NCBI GenBank assembly: GCA_026399475.1
Contig: JAPLQY010000012.1
Location: forward strand, 39,957 to 103,956
Direction of reading: 5' to 3'
DNA from: Rhodocyclales bacterium
GTDB lineage: Bacteria > Pseudomonadota > Gammaproteobacteria > Burkholderiales > Rhodocyclaceae
DNA length: 64,000 nt
Shown: one piece after another, positions 26,664-36,408 of the stretch
Numbering within the stretch: position 1 is the stretch's first letter
How the letters are laid out: each line of letters opens with the position of its first letter
The notes under the pieces: generated by a model
What the model was told of the DNA's origin: nothing
The model's input: the letters and a program-made list of their open reading frames with translations, nothing else
Database searches by the model: none
Program-made: the position numbers and the translations under genes

Positions 26664-29600
26664 TCAGGCGGCTTTCTGCCGACCGCCCAGGCGGTCGAGG
26701 TAGAGATACACCACGGGTGTCAGGTACAGGGTCAGGAACTGCGACAGCATCAGGCCGCCGACGACCGCCAGGCCGAGCGGGCGCCGCACTTCGGCGCCGG
26801 CACCCCAGCCCACGGCAATCGGCAGCGTTCCCACCAGGGCAGCCATGGTGGTCATCATGATCGGCCGGAAGCGCACCATGCAGGCCTCGAAAATCGCCTG
26901 CGCGGGGGCTGTGTTTTCCTTGCGCTGCTTTTCCAGCGCAAAGTCGATCATCATGATGGCATTTTTCTTGACGATGCCTATCAGCATGATGATGCCGACA
27001 AAAGCGTAAAGACTCAGATCGACGCCGAACACCAGCAGCGTGACCAGCGCGCCCAGGCCCGCAGCGGGCAGCCCCGAAAGGATGGTGAGGGGGTGCACGA
27101 AGCTTTCGTAGAGGATGCCGAGCACGATATAGACCACCAGGATGGCGATCAGCAGCAGCACGCCCAGCCCCTGCAAAGAGGCCTCGAAAGCCTGCGCCGC
27201 GCCTTGCAGGCTGGTGGTCAGCGAGGCCGGCATGTTCATTTCGCGTTCCATCTTGCGGATGCGATCGACGGCATCGCCCAGCGAAACGCCGGGCAGCAGA
27301 TTGAAGGAAAGCGTCACCGAGGGCAACTGGCCCTGATGGTTGACCGTCAGCGCCTGGGTGCTGCGGCTGATGCGGGCCACGGTATCGACCGGCACCAGTT
27401 TGCCGCTGCCGGAACGGACATGGATTTTCGACAGCGTGGCCGGGTCGGCCTGCAGCTCGGGCGCGACTTCAAGGATGACCTGGTACTGGCTGGTGGCGGC
27501 GTAGATCGTCGAGATCTGGCGCGAACTGAAGGCGCTTTGCAGCGCGTCTTCGATCTGGCTGATGCTGATGCCGAGCGGTGCCAGTTTTTCTCGGTCGATG
27601 TCGAGCGCAATGACCGGGCTCTGGTTTTTCAGGTTGGTATTGACGTCGATGAACCCCGGCAACTGGCGCAGCCGGTCGAGCAGGGTGTCATTCCAGCGGT
27701 AGAGTTCGGCCAGATCCGTATCCTGCAGCGTGTATTGGAATTGTGCGTTGGTGACCTGGCCGCCGATGCGGATCGGTGGCGGATTCTGCATGAAGACGCG
27801 AATGCCGGGCACGGCGGCCAGCTTGGGGCGCAGGCGGGCGATGATTTCGTCGGGCTTCTCCTTGCGCTCGCCGTGCGGCTTGAGGTTGAGTACCAGCGTT
27901 CCGGTATTGGAGGTCGGGCGCGGGCCGCTGGCGCCGACGAAAGATCCCAGGGTGCGCACGCTCGGATCCTTCGCCAGAATTTCGGCCACGGCGCGCTGAC
28001 GCTGCATCATCGCCGGGAAGGAGATGTCCTGCGGGCCTTCGGTCGAGGCGATGATCTGCCCGGTATCGCCGCTGGGCAGGAAGTCCTTGGGTACTGCCGT
28101 ATAGAGCAGGGTGGTGAAGATCAGGGTGAGGACGAAGGAGAGCATGACCCACAGCGGTCGCGTCATGCACCAGCGCAGCGAGTCGCGGTAGGCGGCCAGC
28201 AACGCGTCGAAGAAACGCTCGAAGGCCATGAAGAGGCGGCCGTGCTGCTCCGGTTCGACGTGTTTCAGGTAGCGGCTGCAGAGCATGGGTGTCAGCGTCA
28301 GCGAGACGAAGCCCGAGACCAGGATCGCGGCGCAGATGGTGACGGCGAACTCGTGCAGCAGGCGGCCGACGATGCCGCTCATGAACAGTACGGGAATGAA
28401 CACCGCGATCAGCGAGAGCGTCATCGACATGATGGTGAAGCCGATCTCGCGCGCACCGCGGATCGATGCCTCGAAGGGTTCCTCGCCGTTCTCGATATGG
28501 CGGATGATGTTCTCCAGCATGACGATCGCGTCATCGACGACGAAGCCCACCGACAGCGTGAGTGCCAGCAGGGACAGGTTGTCGAGGCTGTAGCCCAGCG
28601 CGTACATGATGGCGAAGGTGCCGATCACCGAGATCGGCAGCGCCAGTGCCGGGATCAGGGTGGCCGACAGGTTGCGCAGGAACATCAGGATCACCAGGAT
28701 CACCAGGAAGCCGGCAAGGACCAGGGTGAACTGCACGTCGCCGATGGCGTCGCGGATCGAAACGCTGCGGTCGTAATGCACCTGGAGTTCGATCGAGGCC
28801 GGCAGGTTGGCCTGGAAGGCCGGCAGCACGCGCTTGATTGCGGCTACGGTTTCAATCGTGTTCGACCCCGGCTGACGCAGGATCGCGAGCATGATGGTGC
28901 GCCGGTCGTTGAACCAGGCGGCGACCTTGGCGTTTTCCACGCTGTCGATGACTTTTGCCAGTTCTTCCAGTTTCACCGGTGCGCCGTTGCGCCAGGCCAC
29001 AGTCAGGGGTCGATAGGCCGCGGCATTCATCAGCTGCCCGTTGGCTTGCAGGGCGAAGCTTTGCCGCGTGCCGTCGAGCGTGCCCAGCGGCTGGTTGACA
29101 TTCGCATTCCTGACCGCGGTCTGCAGTTCGTCGATGCCGATGCCGCGCGAACTGAGCTGGGCCGGGTCGGCCTGGATGCGCACGGCGTATTTTTGCGAAC
29201 CGAAGACATTGACCTGGGCGACGCCGGGCAGCGTCGATAGGCGCTGGGCGAGCTGGGTTTCGGCATACTCGTTGACCACCCAGGTGGGCAGCGTGGTCGA
29301 GTTCATGGCGATATAGAAAATCGGGAAATCCGCCGGATTGACCTTGCGGAACGAGGGTGGGGTCGGCATGTCCGGCGGCAGCTTGCGCTGGGCGGCGGCA
29401 ATGGCCGACTGCACGTCCTGCGCCGCGGCATCGATATTGCGGTCGAGCGCGAACTGCAGGGTGATGGTGGATGTGCCCTGGGCGCTGGTCGAGGTCATCG
29501 AGTCGAGGCCGGAGATCGTCGAGAACTGGCCTTCGAGCGGGGTGGCGACCGAGGCCGCCATGGTCTCCGGAGACGCCCCCGGCAACTGGGCGGTAACCGA

Positions 29601-29735
29601 GATGGTGGGGAAGTCGATGCTGGGCAGCTCGGAGACCGGCAGCGCGCGATAGGCGATGATGCCGAAGATGAGGAAGGCCGCCATCAGCAGCGTGGTCATC
29701 ACCGGCCGGCGGATGCAGAGCTCGGACAACTGCAT
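26664..29735 (-). CDS. RND multidrug efflux permease (MdtB/MdtC-like)
   Basis: A 1023-aa hydrophobe/amphiphile efflux-1 (HAE-1 type) inner-membrane pump. It begins LCIRRPVMTTLLMAAFLIFG, has the two large periplasmic loops after TM1 and TM7, and carries the proton-relay pair in VDDAIVMLENI of TM4. The closest pattern is MdtB/MdtC rather than AcrB. Only one RND gene is present, so it should work as a homotrimer. It is co-transcribed with the adaptor 9 nt upstream. There is no outer-membrane factor or regulator gene beside it. Confidence 0.92.
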   Translation of the reverse strand: MQLSELCIRRPVMTTLLMAAFLIFGIIAYRALPVSELPSIDFPTISVTAQLPGASPETMAASVATPLEGQFSTISGLDSMTSTSAQGTSTITLQFALDRNIDAAAQDVQSAIAAAQRKLPPDMPTPPSFRKVNPADFPIFYIAMNSTTLPTWVVNEYAETQLAQRLSTLPGVAQVNVFGSQKYAVRIQADPAQLSSRGIGIDELQTAVRNANVNQPLGTLDGTRQSFALQANGQLMNAAAYRPLTVAWRNGAPVKLEELAKVIDSVENAKVAAWFNDRRTIMLAILRQPGSNTIETVAAIKRVLPAFQANLPASIELQVHYDRSVSIRDAIGDVQFTLVLAGFLVILVILMFLRNLSATLIPALALPISVIGTFAIMYALGYSLDNLSLLALTLSVGFVVDDAIVMLENIIRHIENGEEPFEASIRGAREIGFTIMSMTLSLIAVFIPVLFMSGIVGRLLHEFAVTICAAILVSGFVSLTLTPMLCSRYLKHVEPEQHGRLFMAFERFFDALLAAYRDSLRWCMTRPLWVMLSFVLTLIFTTLLYTAVPKDFLPSGDTGQIIASTEGPQDISFPAMMQRQRAVAEILAKDPSVRTLGSFVGASGPRPTSNTGTLVLNLKPHGERKEKPDEIIARLRPKLAAVPGIRVFMQNPPPIRIGGQVTNAQFQYTLQDTDLAELYRWNDTLLDRLRQLPGFIDVNTNLKNQSPVIALDIDREKLAPLGISISQIEDALQSAFSSRQISTIYAATSQYQVILEVAPELQADPATLSKIHVRSGSGKLVPVDTVARISRSTQALTVNHQGQLPSVTLSFNLLPGVSLGDAVDRIRKMEREMNMPASLTTSLQGAAQAFEASLQGLGVLLLIAILVVYIVLGILYESFVHPLTILSGLPAAGLGALVTLLVFGVDLSLYAFVGIIMLIGIVKKNAIMMIDFALEKQRKENTAPAQAIFEACMVRFRPIMMTTMAALVGTLPIAVGWGAGAEVRRPLGLAVVGGLMLSQFLTLYLTPVVYLYLDRLGGRQKAA

Positions 29736-29744
29736 CGTGGTTTC

Positions 29745-30914
29745 CTAGTTTGGCTTGCCGGGCGCGCCGGATTTGTCCGGCTTGCCCTCGGGGGCGTCGG
29801 CAGGCTTAATCCGGGCGCCGGCCGTCAATCGCAACTGGCCTTCGGTGACGACAGTTTCGCTGCCGGCGAGGCCCTCGGCGACGATCGCCAGCTGCTTCTG
29901 TACCGAGGCGATCCGGATCTTGCGCATCTCGACGGTGCCATCTTCCTTCGCCACGAACAGGAAGCTGCCTTCGGCTCCCTGCTGTACCGCTTCGGCGGGA
30001 ATCACTACGGCATCCTTGAGAGTGTCCAGCACCAGGCTCACATTCACGAACTGGCCGGGCGCGAGCTTTTCATCTTCGTTGGGCACTACGGCCTTGAGCT
30101 GGATGGTGCCCGTCGCAACATCGACACCGTTATCGAGAAAGCGGACGGCACCTTCCCAGGCGGCACCGTTACCGGGCAGGGAAACTGCCGCTTGCATGGA
30201 TTTCCGCTCGGAGCGCATGCCGGCCTGCAGCTGCGGCAAGTACTTTTCCGGGACGGCGAAGCCCACATAGAGCGGGCGCACGCGGTTGACCACGGCCAGC
30301 GTCGTTTCGTTGACCTTGACCGCCGTGCCGGGAAATACCAGCTTCGCCCCGACCACGCCGACGAAGGGTGCCTTGATGGTGGCATAGGAGAGTTGCAGGC
30401 GAGCCAGTTCGACAGCGGCAGTATCGGCCATCGCAGCAGATTCCGTTGCCGCCGCTGCCGTGCGCATTTCACTGACCTTTTCTTCCGAGACGAAGCCCTT
30501 GGCGCGCAGGGCAATGTAGCGCTCGACATCGGCGCGCGCCTTGGCCAACTGGGCCTGGCTCTTCGCCAGGTTGGCTTCCATCTGGTTCAGTCGTGCCTGA
30601 AAGTCGGCGGGATCGAGCCGCAGCAGGACATCGCCCTGCCGCACGTGCTGGCCCTCGGTGAACGTCACACTTTGCACCTGGCCGTCAACGCGCGACTTGA
30701 GGGTGACGGCTTCGTAGGCCTCGGTGCGTCCGGTGATTTCAAGTCGCAACGGCATGTCGCGGACGACCGCTTTGGCCAGCTTGACGGGAACCGGCGGCGG
30801 CATCTGTCCTTTCTTGCCGGCGGCGTTCGTTTCGGGCTTGGCGAAGTACCACGCTGCTCCGCCGCCTGCGGCAAGCACGGCGACAATCAGCAGAATAGTG
30901 CGCGTCTTGGTCAT
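29745..30914 (-). CDS. RND efflux periplasmic adaptor (MdtA-like)
   Basis: A 389-aa membrane-fusion protein with an N-terminal anchor (TILLIVAVLAAGGGAAWYF). A barrel-sandwich/lipoyl half (SRVDGQVQSVTFTEGQHVRQGDVLLRLD), an alpha-hairpin (residues about 105-170), the second lipoyl half, a beta-barrel and a membrane-proximal domain follow in order. The C-terminal tail is Pro/Gly/Lys-rich. It bridges the RND pump to an outer-membrane channel encoded elsewhere. Confidence 0.92.
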   Translation of the reverse strand: MTKTRTILLIVAVLAAGGGAAWYFAKPETNAAGKKGQMPPPVPVKLAKAVVRDMPLRLEITGRTEAYEAVTLKSRVDGQVQSVTFTEGQHVRQGDVLLRLDPADFQARLNQMEANLAKSQAQLAKARADVERYIALRAKGFVSEEKVSEMRTAAAATESAAMADTAAVELARLQLSYATIKAPFVGVVGAKLVFPGTAVKVNETTLAVVNRVRPLYVGFAVPEKYLPQLQAGMRSERKSMQAAVSLPGNGAAWEGAVRFLDNGVDVATGTIQLKAVVPNEDEKLAPGQFVNVSLVLDTLKDAVVIPAEAVQQGAEGSFLFVAKEDGTVEMRKIRIASVQKQLAIVAEGLAGSETVVTEGQLRLTAGARIKPADAPEGKPDKSGAPGKPN

Positions 30915-30930
30915 GGGCGGACGAGCCTTT

Positions 30931-32199
30931 TCACGGTAGCGTTGATTCGAGGGCGAAGAGTTGCGCGACTTCCTCGCGGCGCCGGATCAGATGCACGGCA
31001 TCGCCATCGATCATTACTTCGGCGGCGCGCGGCCGGGTGTTGTAGTTGGAGGCCATGGACATGCCGTAGGCTCCCGCCGAGAGGATGGCGAGCAGGTCGC
31101 CCTCGTTCAGGGCGAGCAGGCGGTCATGGCCGAGAAAGTCACCCGACTCGCAGACCGGGCCGACGATTTCGTAGCGCATCGCCCTGGCCGTCGGCGTCTC
31201 GTCGGCGCTAACCTTAACGATGTCGTGCCAGGCGTCATAGAGCGCAGGACGCATCAGGTCGTTCATCGCGGCATCGACTACGGCAAAGTGTTTTTCCTCG
31301 CCGGGCTTGAGGACTTCAACGCGGGTCAGCAGCAGCCCGGCATTGCCGACCAGCGAGCGGCCGGGCTCGAACACCAGCTTTTCACGGCGCCCTGCCAATT
31401 TCGCCAGCATCGGTGCGAGATAGTCGGAGGCTGCCGGCGCCGGTTCGTCGGCGCGGTACTGAATGCCCATGCCGCCGCCGAGATCGATGTGCTCGAGCGC
31501 AATGCCCACGGCGGCAAGGCGGTCGACCAGCGCCAGCACCTTGTCGGCGGCTTCAGCGGCCGGTGCCGGGTCCAGCAGTTGCGAGCCGATATGACAGTCG
31601 ATGCCCTTTACCGCGATATGCGGCAGCGCGGCGGCGTGGCGGTAGAGATCGAAAGCTTCGTTGAAGGCAACGCCGAACTTGGCGCTCTTGAGGCCGGTGG
31701 AAATGTAGGGATGGGTCCTGGCGTCGACATCGGGATTCACGCGCAGCGAGACCGGTGCGCGGCGGCCGACGCTGCCGGCAACTTCACTGAGCTGGTCGAG
31801 CTCGCTGGCGGATTCGACATTGAAGCAGTGGATACCCGCTTCGAGCGCAGCGCGCATTTCTGCGCGCGACTTGCCGACGCCGGAAAATACGATCCGGTCC
31901 GCGCTGCCACCGGCAGCGATGACGCGCGCCAGTTCGCCACCGGAGACGATATCGAATCCGGCGCCGAGTCGGGCGAATACATTGAGGATGGCGAGGTTGG
32001 AATTGGCTTTGACCGCATAGCAGATCAGCGACCGGTCGGCCAGTCCGTGCGCTTGCAGCGTGTCGCGATAGGCCGCATAGGCCCTGGTGAGCGCCGCTCG
32101 CGAATAGACGTAGCACGGTGTGCCAAAGCGTGCGGCGATGTCGACCAGCCCGACTCCTTCGACATGCTGGCCGTCCTTGTGCATGACGGCCAGGCTCAT
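30931..32199 (-). CDS. lysA: Diaminopimelate decarboxylase
   Basis: A 422-aa PLP enzyme catalysing the last step of lysine synthesis. The PLP lysine is in CYAVKANSN, with HIGSQL, a Gly-rich phosphate loop (DLGGGMG) and EPGRSLVGNAG. The active-site Cys of the partner subunit lies in VGPVCESGDFLG. Length matches the family. It overlaps the upstream lptM stop by four bases, the standard betaproteobacterial arrangement. Confidence 0.96.
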   Translation of the reverse strand: MSLAVMHKDGQHVEGVGLVDIAARFGTPCYVYSRAALTRAYAAYRDTLQAHGLADRSLICYAVKANSNLAILNVFARLGAGFDIVSGGELARVIAAGGSADRIVFSGVGKSRAEMRAALEAGIHCFNVESASELDQLSEVAGSVGRRAPVSLRVNPDVDARTHPYISTGLKSAKFGVAFNEAFDLYRHAAALPHIAVKGIDCHIGSQLLDPAPAAEAADKVLALVDRLAAVGIALEHIDLGGGMGIQYRADEPAPAASDYLAPMLAKLAGRREKLVFEPGRSLVGNAGLLLTRVEVLKPGEEKHFAVVDAAMNDLMRPALYDAWHDIVKVSADETPTARAMRYEIVGPVCESGDFLGHDRLLALNEGDLLAILSAGAYGMSMASNYNTRPRAAEVMIDGDAVHLIRRREEVAQLFALESTLP

Positions 32200-32372
32200 G
32201 GTCGGCGTTCTGTTACCGCTTTGTTGCTATCATCGCCCGCAGGCGGTGGCGCTGCCGCCGCGGCGCTCGCCGGCTGTGCCGGGGATGGCAGCGTGAGCGG
32301 GGTCTTGGTGCCGCAGGCGGCGAGGGCCGTCAGAGTGACCAGGGCGGCGAACAACGAAGGAATCAGACGCAT
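32196..32372 (-). CDS. lptM: LPS translocon maturation lipoprotein LptM (YifL-like)
   Basis: A 58-aa lipoprotein with a signal peptide and lipobox LAAC (lipidated Cys20), then CGTKTPLTLP, which closely matches the conserved CGxKGPLxLP start of LptM, and an Ala/Pro-rich tail. In E. coli LptM assists oxidative maturation of LptD. The track shows it only as the tail of a longer spurious ORF. Position between lysA and divergent cyaY is the conserved context. Confidence 0.85.
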   Translation of the reverse strand: MRLIPSLFAALVTLTALAACGTKTPLTLPSPAQPASAAAAAPPPAGDDSNKAVTERRP

Positions 32373-32415
32373 GGCAGATAGGTGTGTCTCGACAGGCGAA
32401 GGATGGTAACACGCG

Positions 32416-32742
32416 ATGGATGAGCGGGAATTCATGATAGCGGCGGATGCCGAGCTGGCACGCATCGAAGCGGCCCTGGAGGTGGCTTCGATGAGCGGTG
32501 TCGCCGATTTCGATTTTGAAACCAAACCGGGTGGCGTGATCGAGGTCGAGTTCGCCAGCGGTTCGAAAATCATCCTCAATCGCCACGGCGCCGCGCGTGA
32601 GATCTGGCTGGCGGCAAAGTCGGGTGGTTATCACTTTCGTCCCGAGGGCGGGCGTTGGCTGGGTACGCGCGATGGCGAGGAGTTGCTGGCGGTCTTGGCG
32701 CGGACCCTGTCGGAACAGGCCGGCGTCAGAGTCGAGCTCTAG
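32416..32742 (+). CDS. cyaY: Frataxin-like iron donor protein CyaY
   Basis: A 108-aa frataxin homologue involved in Fe-S cluster assembly as iron-binding regulator of IscS. The N-terminal acidic helix (MDEREFMIAADAELARIEAALE) and the strand signature REIWLAAKSGGYHF are conserved. Divergent from lptM-lysA, as in other Proteobacteria. Confidence 0.95.
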   Translation: MDEREFMIAADAELARIEAALEVASMSGVADFDFETKPGGVIEVEFASGSKIILNRHGAAREIWLAAKSGGYHFRPEGGRWLGTRDGEELLAVLARTLSEQAGVRVEL

Positions 32743-32765
32743 TCCCAGCCGCTGTTTCCATGGCG

Positions 32766-35147
32766 CTAGTTTTTCTTGTCGGCCGGCTTTTGCGGCACGG
32801 CCTTTTCCGCGGCAGGTTTTTCAACGGCTTTCGGCTTCGCATCCTGCACCGGCGCCGCTGCGGGCTTGGCTTCGTCGTCGTCTGCCGCCGTGGGAGGCAG
32901 GAGTTCCTTGTACACGAGCTCCTTGCTGGTCTTGCCTGAAGGATCGTGGGCGACGATTGGCACCAGGCCCTCTGGAGCCTCCTGCCAACTTTCGGGTACG
33001 CCCCTCAATGCGTGTTCCATGAAGCCGATCCAGATCGGCAGCGCTGCCGCGCCACCGGTTTCGCCGTTGCCCATGCGTTTGGGTTGGTCGAATCCGATCC
33101 AGGCGATGCCGACCACGGTCGGCTGGTAGCCGCAGAACCAGGCGTCGATGTAGTCGTTGGTGGTGCCGGTCTTGCCCGCCAGGTCGCCGCGCTTGAGTGC
33201 GGCGGCGGCGCGGGTGGCGGTGCCGCGTCGCACCACGTCGTGCATCATGCTGTCCATCAGCCATGCGTTGCGTGCGTCGATCGCGCGCAGCGATTCATCG
33301 CCGGCCAGTGCAGGCTGTGTAGCGGCCAGCACCGTGCCCTTGTCATCGATGATCTGGTGCACGATATAAGGTTCGATACGGTAGCCGCCATTGGCAAATA
33401 TCGAATAGGCAGCGAGTTGCTGCCAGGGCGTCACCGATCCGGCGCCCAGCGCCAGGGTCAGGTAGGGCGGATGTTTGTCGGCGTCAAAGCCGAAGCGCGT
33501 CACATAGTCCTGCGCGTAATGGGTGCCGATGGAGCGCAGCAGGCGGATCGAAACCATGTTCTTGGATTTCGCCAGTGCGGTGCGCAGGCTCATCGGGCCT
33601 TCGTACTTGCCGTCGTAGTTTTTCGGCTCCCAGGCCTGGGAGCCGGTTTCTTCGGCGGAGATCGAGACGGGTTCGTCGGCAATCACCGAGGCTGGCGTGT
33701 AACCCTTTTCGAGGCCGGCGGAGTAGATGAACGGCTTGAAGCTGGAGCCGGGCTGGCGCCAGGCCTGGGTGACATGGTTGAACTTGCTGCGATTGAAATC
33801 GAAGCCGCCGACCAGTGCCCGAATCGCGCCATCGACCGGACTGGCGGCGACGAAAGCGGCTTCGACATCGGGCAACTGGACGATTTGCCAGCCTTTGTCG
33901 GCTTTCTGCACGCGAATCACTGCCCCGCGCCGCACTCGCCTGTTGGGCGGTGATTTATCGTCCAGCATGCGCGCGGAAAACTTGAGTCCCTCATCCGCAA
34001 TCTTCAGTACTTCGCCGCCGCGCAGGTAGGCGCGCACCAGTTTTGGCGTGGCCTCGAGAACGATGGCCGGCAACAGGTCGTCGCTGTCGTCATACTCTGC
34101 CAGAAGCTCTTCCAGTTCCTCGTCCTGATCCGAAGTGATGTCCTTGACATCAACGTAGGCTTCCGCGCCGCGATAGCCGTGGCGGTGGTCGTAATCAATG
34201 ACGCCGCGGCGCACTGCAAGGTAGGCCGCCTGCTGTTCGCCGCGGTTGATGGTGGTGATCACGCGCAGGCCGCGGCTGTAGACATCGTCGGGAAATCGCT
34301 CGGCAGTGATCTGACGCGCCATCTCGGCCACGTACTCGGCGCGGACACCGAAGTCGTTGACATCACGCTTGACGTGCAGGGCTTCCGTTTGCGCCGCCTT
34401 CATCTGGACCTCATCGATGAAGTTGAGTTCGTGCATCCGGCGCAGGACGTAGCGCTGGCGCAGCTGGGCGCGCTTCGGATTGGCCACCGGGTTGTAGGCC
34501 GAAGGCGCCTTGGGCAGGCCGGCGAGCATGGCCGCCTCGGCCACGCTGACATCCTTCAGCGCTTTGCCATAATAGATCTGTGCTGCCGCAGAGAAGCCGT
34601 AGGCGCGCTGTCCGAGGTAAATCTGGTTGATGTAGATTTCGAGAATCTGATCCTTGCCCAGATTGTTCTCTATTTTGAAAGCCAGTAACATCTCATAGAG
34701 TTTTCGCGTCAGGGTTTTTTCGCTGGAAAGGAAAAAGTTGCGAGCCACCTGCATGGTGATGGTCGACGCCCCCTGGCGTTTGCCGCCGCCGACGAAATTG
34801 GAATACGCTGCGCGCAGGACGCCCAGTGTGTCGATGCCCGGATGCTGGTAGAAGCGTTCGTCTTCGGCCGCGAGAATGGCCTGCTTCATTACGGCCGGGA
34901 CATCCTGGATGTGCGCGAAGTTGCGCCGTTCCTCGCCAAACTCGCCGATCAGATGGCCATCGCTGGAATAGATGCGCAGGGGAATTTTCGGCTGATAGTC
35001 GGTCAGCACTTCGAGCGAGGGTAGCTGCGGATAGGTGAGAATGAGCGCGATGCCGGCAAGCGCGATGACACTGAGCACGGCGCCGCCGATCAGGAGCAGG
35101 AAGTACAGCACCCAGCGGACGGGAGCGGACAGGACAGGAATGGGCAC
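32766..35147 (-). CDS. mrcA: Penicillin-binding protein 1A (glycosyltransferase/transpeptidase)
   Basis: A 793-aa class A PBP that polymerises and cross-links peptidoglycan. One N-terminal membrane anchor precedes the GT51 domain, with its catalytic Glu in AAEDERFYQHPGID (residues about 92-105). An OB-like insert follows. The transpeptidase domain has SSFK (about residues 468-471), the SxN motif SKN and KTGT (about 658). The C-terminus is an Ala/Lys/Pro-rich tail. It is divergent from pilM, the usual order in this group. Confidence 0.95.
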   Translation of the reverse strand: MPIPVLSAPVRWVLYFLLLIGGAVLSVIALAGIALILTYPQLPSLEVLTDYQPKIPLRIYSSDGHLIGEFGEERRNFAHIQDVPAVMKQAILAAEDERFYQHPGIDTLGVLRAAYSNFVGGGKRQGASTITMQVARNFFLSSEKTLTRKLYEMLLAFKIENNLGKDQILEIYINQIYLGQRAYGFSAAAQIYYGKALKDVSVAEAAMLAGLPKAPSAYNPVANPKRAQLRQRYVLRRMHELNFIDEVQMKAAQTEALHVKRDVNDFGVRAEYVAEMARQITAERFPDDVYSRGLRVITTINRGEQQAAYLAVRRGVIDYDHRHGYRGAEAYVDVKDITSDQDEELEELLAEYDDSDDLLPAIVLEATPKLVRAYLRGGEVLKIADEGLKFSARMLDDKSPPNRRVRRGAVIRVQKADKGWQIVQLPDVEAAFVAASPVDGAIRALVGGFDFNRSKFNHVTQAWRQPGSSFKPFIYSAGLEKGYTPASVIADEPVSISAEETGSQAWEPKNYDGKYEGPMSLRTALAKSKNMVSIRLLRSIGTHYAQDYVTRFGFDADKHPPYLTLALGAGSVTPWQQLAAYSIFANGGYRIEPYIVHQIIDDKGTVLAATQPALAGDESLRAIDARNAWLMDSMMHDVVRRGTATRAAAALKRGDLAGKTGTTNDYIDAWFCGYQPTVVGIAWIGFDQPKRMGNGETGGAAALPIWIGFMEHALRGVPESWQEAPEGLVPIVAHDPSGKTSKELVYKELLPPTAADDDEAKPAAAPVQDAKPKAVEKPAAEKAVPQKPADKKN

Positions 35148-35177
35148 GAATGGACGGGGCGAAAGGCGGCGGGTGGG

Positions 35178-35183
35178 ATTATA
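35178..35183 (-). promoter_or_regulatory. Possible -10 box of mrcA
   Basis: A perfect TATAAT on the minus strand lies about 30 nt before the mrcA start. No clear -35 hexamer is present at 16-18 nt, so this is tentative. Confidence 0.35.
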
Positions 35184-35232
35184 GCTGTGGCGCTGGAGAC
35201 ACGCTGTGAGAGCCCATCCTTAATAATTTTGC

Positions 35233-35261
35233 TTTACAGTCGATATAGTTGCTGCTAGCAT
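35233..35261 (+). promoter_or_regulatory. Possible promoter of the pil operon
   Basis: TTTACA-N17-TAGCAT lies in the AT-rich gap about 55 nt upstream of pilM. Alternative pairings exist in the same region, so the exact boxes are uncertain. Confidence 0.35.
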
Positions 35262-35302
35262 CTGAAGTAAATTATCTGTATAGCTCGTAACGTAATATTT
35301 TT

Positions 35303-35318
35303 AAAGGAAAAATCCTTT
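35303..35318 (+). promoter_or_regulatory. Hairpin enclosing the pilM ribosome-binding site
   Basis: AAAGGA (the Shine-Dalgarno) and TCCTTT (which includes the first two bases of the TTG start codon) form a 6-bp stem with a 4-nt AAAA loop. If it forms in mRNA it would occlude initiation. Confidence 0.4.
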
Positions 35319-36408
35319 GCAGATCGATGTCTCGGCTCTGAAGTCGATCTTTAACCCGAAGCTGCGTCCGCTGATCGGCGTGGATATCAGTTCGACCGCC
35401 GTCAAGATGGTCGAACTGGTCGATGCCGGCAAGGGGCAGCCACGGGTCGAACGCTACGCGATTGAGCTCTTGCCGAAAGATGCCGTGGTGGATGGCAATC
35501 TGGCGTCGCTCGAGGGTGTGGCAGACACACTTCAGCGTTGCTGGAAACGGCTCGGCACTTCCACGCGTTTTATCGCCATGGCGCTGCCGACGGCTGCGGT
35601 GATCACCAAGAAGATTACGCTGCCGGCCAGTCTGCGCGAGCAGGAGATGGAGGTTCAAGTCGAGTCCGAGGCGAATCAGTACATTCCGTTTGCGCTGGAG
35701 GAAGTCAATCTGGACTTTCAGGTGATCGGTCCGGCGCCGGGCAGTCCCGATGATGTAGAGGTACTGCTGGCGGCTTCACGCAAGGAGAAGGTCGAGGATC
35801 GGGTCGCTGCTGCCGAAGTGGCCGAGCTGAAGCCGGTGGTGATGGATGTCGAGGCCTACGCAACCCAGGCCGCGTATGAACTGGTTACCAAGCAGCTGCC
35901 CAAGGAGGGCGCCGGCCAGATCGTGGCGCTGGTGGACGTGGGCGCCTCGGCCATGAAAGTCACCATCATGAAGGATGACCAGCAGCTCTATGCGCGGGAG
36001 CAGGCTTTCGGCGGATCGCAACTTACCGCCGAGATCATGCGTGCCTACGGCATGGGGCCGGACGAGGCCGAGAACCTGAAGCGTTCGGGGACGCCGCCGG
36101 ACAACTACGAAGCGGAAATTCTGCATCCCTTCATTGAAAATATGGCCCAGGAAGTCGCGCGCGCCCTGCAGTTCTTCTTTACCTCGACGCCGCACAACGA
36201 AGTGCATCACATCATTCTTGCCGGTGGATCGGCGCTGGTTCCGGGGGTCGCCGAACTCGTCGGCCAGCGCACCAACGTCAATACGCTGCTGGCCGATCCA
36301 TTTGCCGGAATGGCAATCTCGCCGCGCATTCGCGCCAAACAGCTTGCTGCTGATGCACCATCCCTGATGGTGGCTTGCGGTCTTGCTCTCAGGAAGTTCG
36401 ATCAATGA
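35317..36408 (+). CDS. pilM: Type IV pilus assembly ATPase-fold protein PilM
   Basis: A 363-aa actin-like cytoplasmic protein that binds the PilN N-terminus and links the inner-membrane alignment complex to the pilus motor. The fold's phosphate-1 motif is IGVDISSTAVKMVEL, the phosphate-2 motif VALVDVGASAMKVTI and the adenosine motif IILAGGSALVPGV. The start is TTG after AAAGGA. The stop overlaps pilN. Confidence 0.96.
   Translation: MQIDVSALKSIFNPKLRPLIGVDISSTAVKMVELVDAGKGQPRVERYAIELLPKDAVVDGNLASLEGVADTLQRCWKRLGTSTRFIAMALPTAAVITKKITLPASLREQEMEVQVESEANQYIPFALEEVNLDFQVIGPAPGSPDDVEVLLAASRKEKVEDRVAAAEVAELKPVVMDVEAYATQAAYELVTKQLPKEGAGQIVALVDVGASAMKVTIMKDDQQLYAREQAFGGSQLTAEIMRAYGMGPDEAENLKRSGTPPDNYEAEILHPFIENMAQEVARALQFFFTSTPHNEVHHIILAGGSALVPGVAELVGQRTNVNTLLADPFAGMAISPRIRAKQLAADAPSLMVACGLALRKFDQ

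Noticed and set aside
26619-29240. 873-aa plus-strand ORF opposite the RND pump
   Set aside because: Antisense shadow; the pump on the minus strand is full length and conserved.
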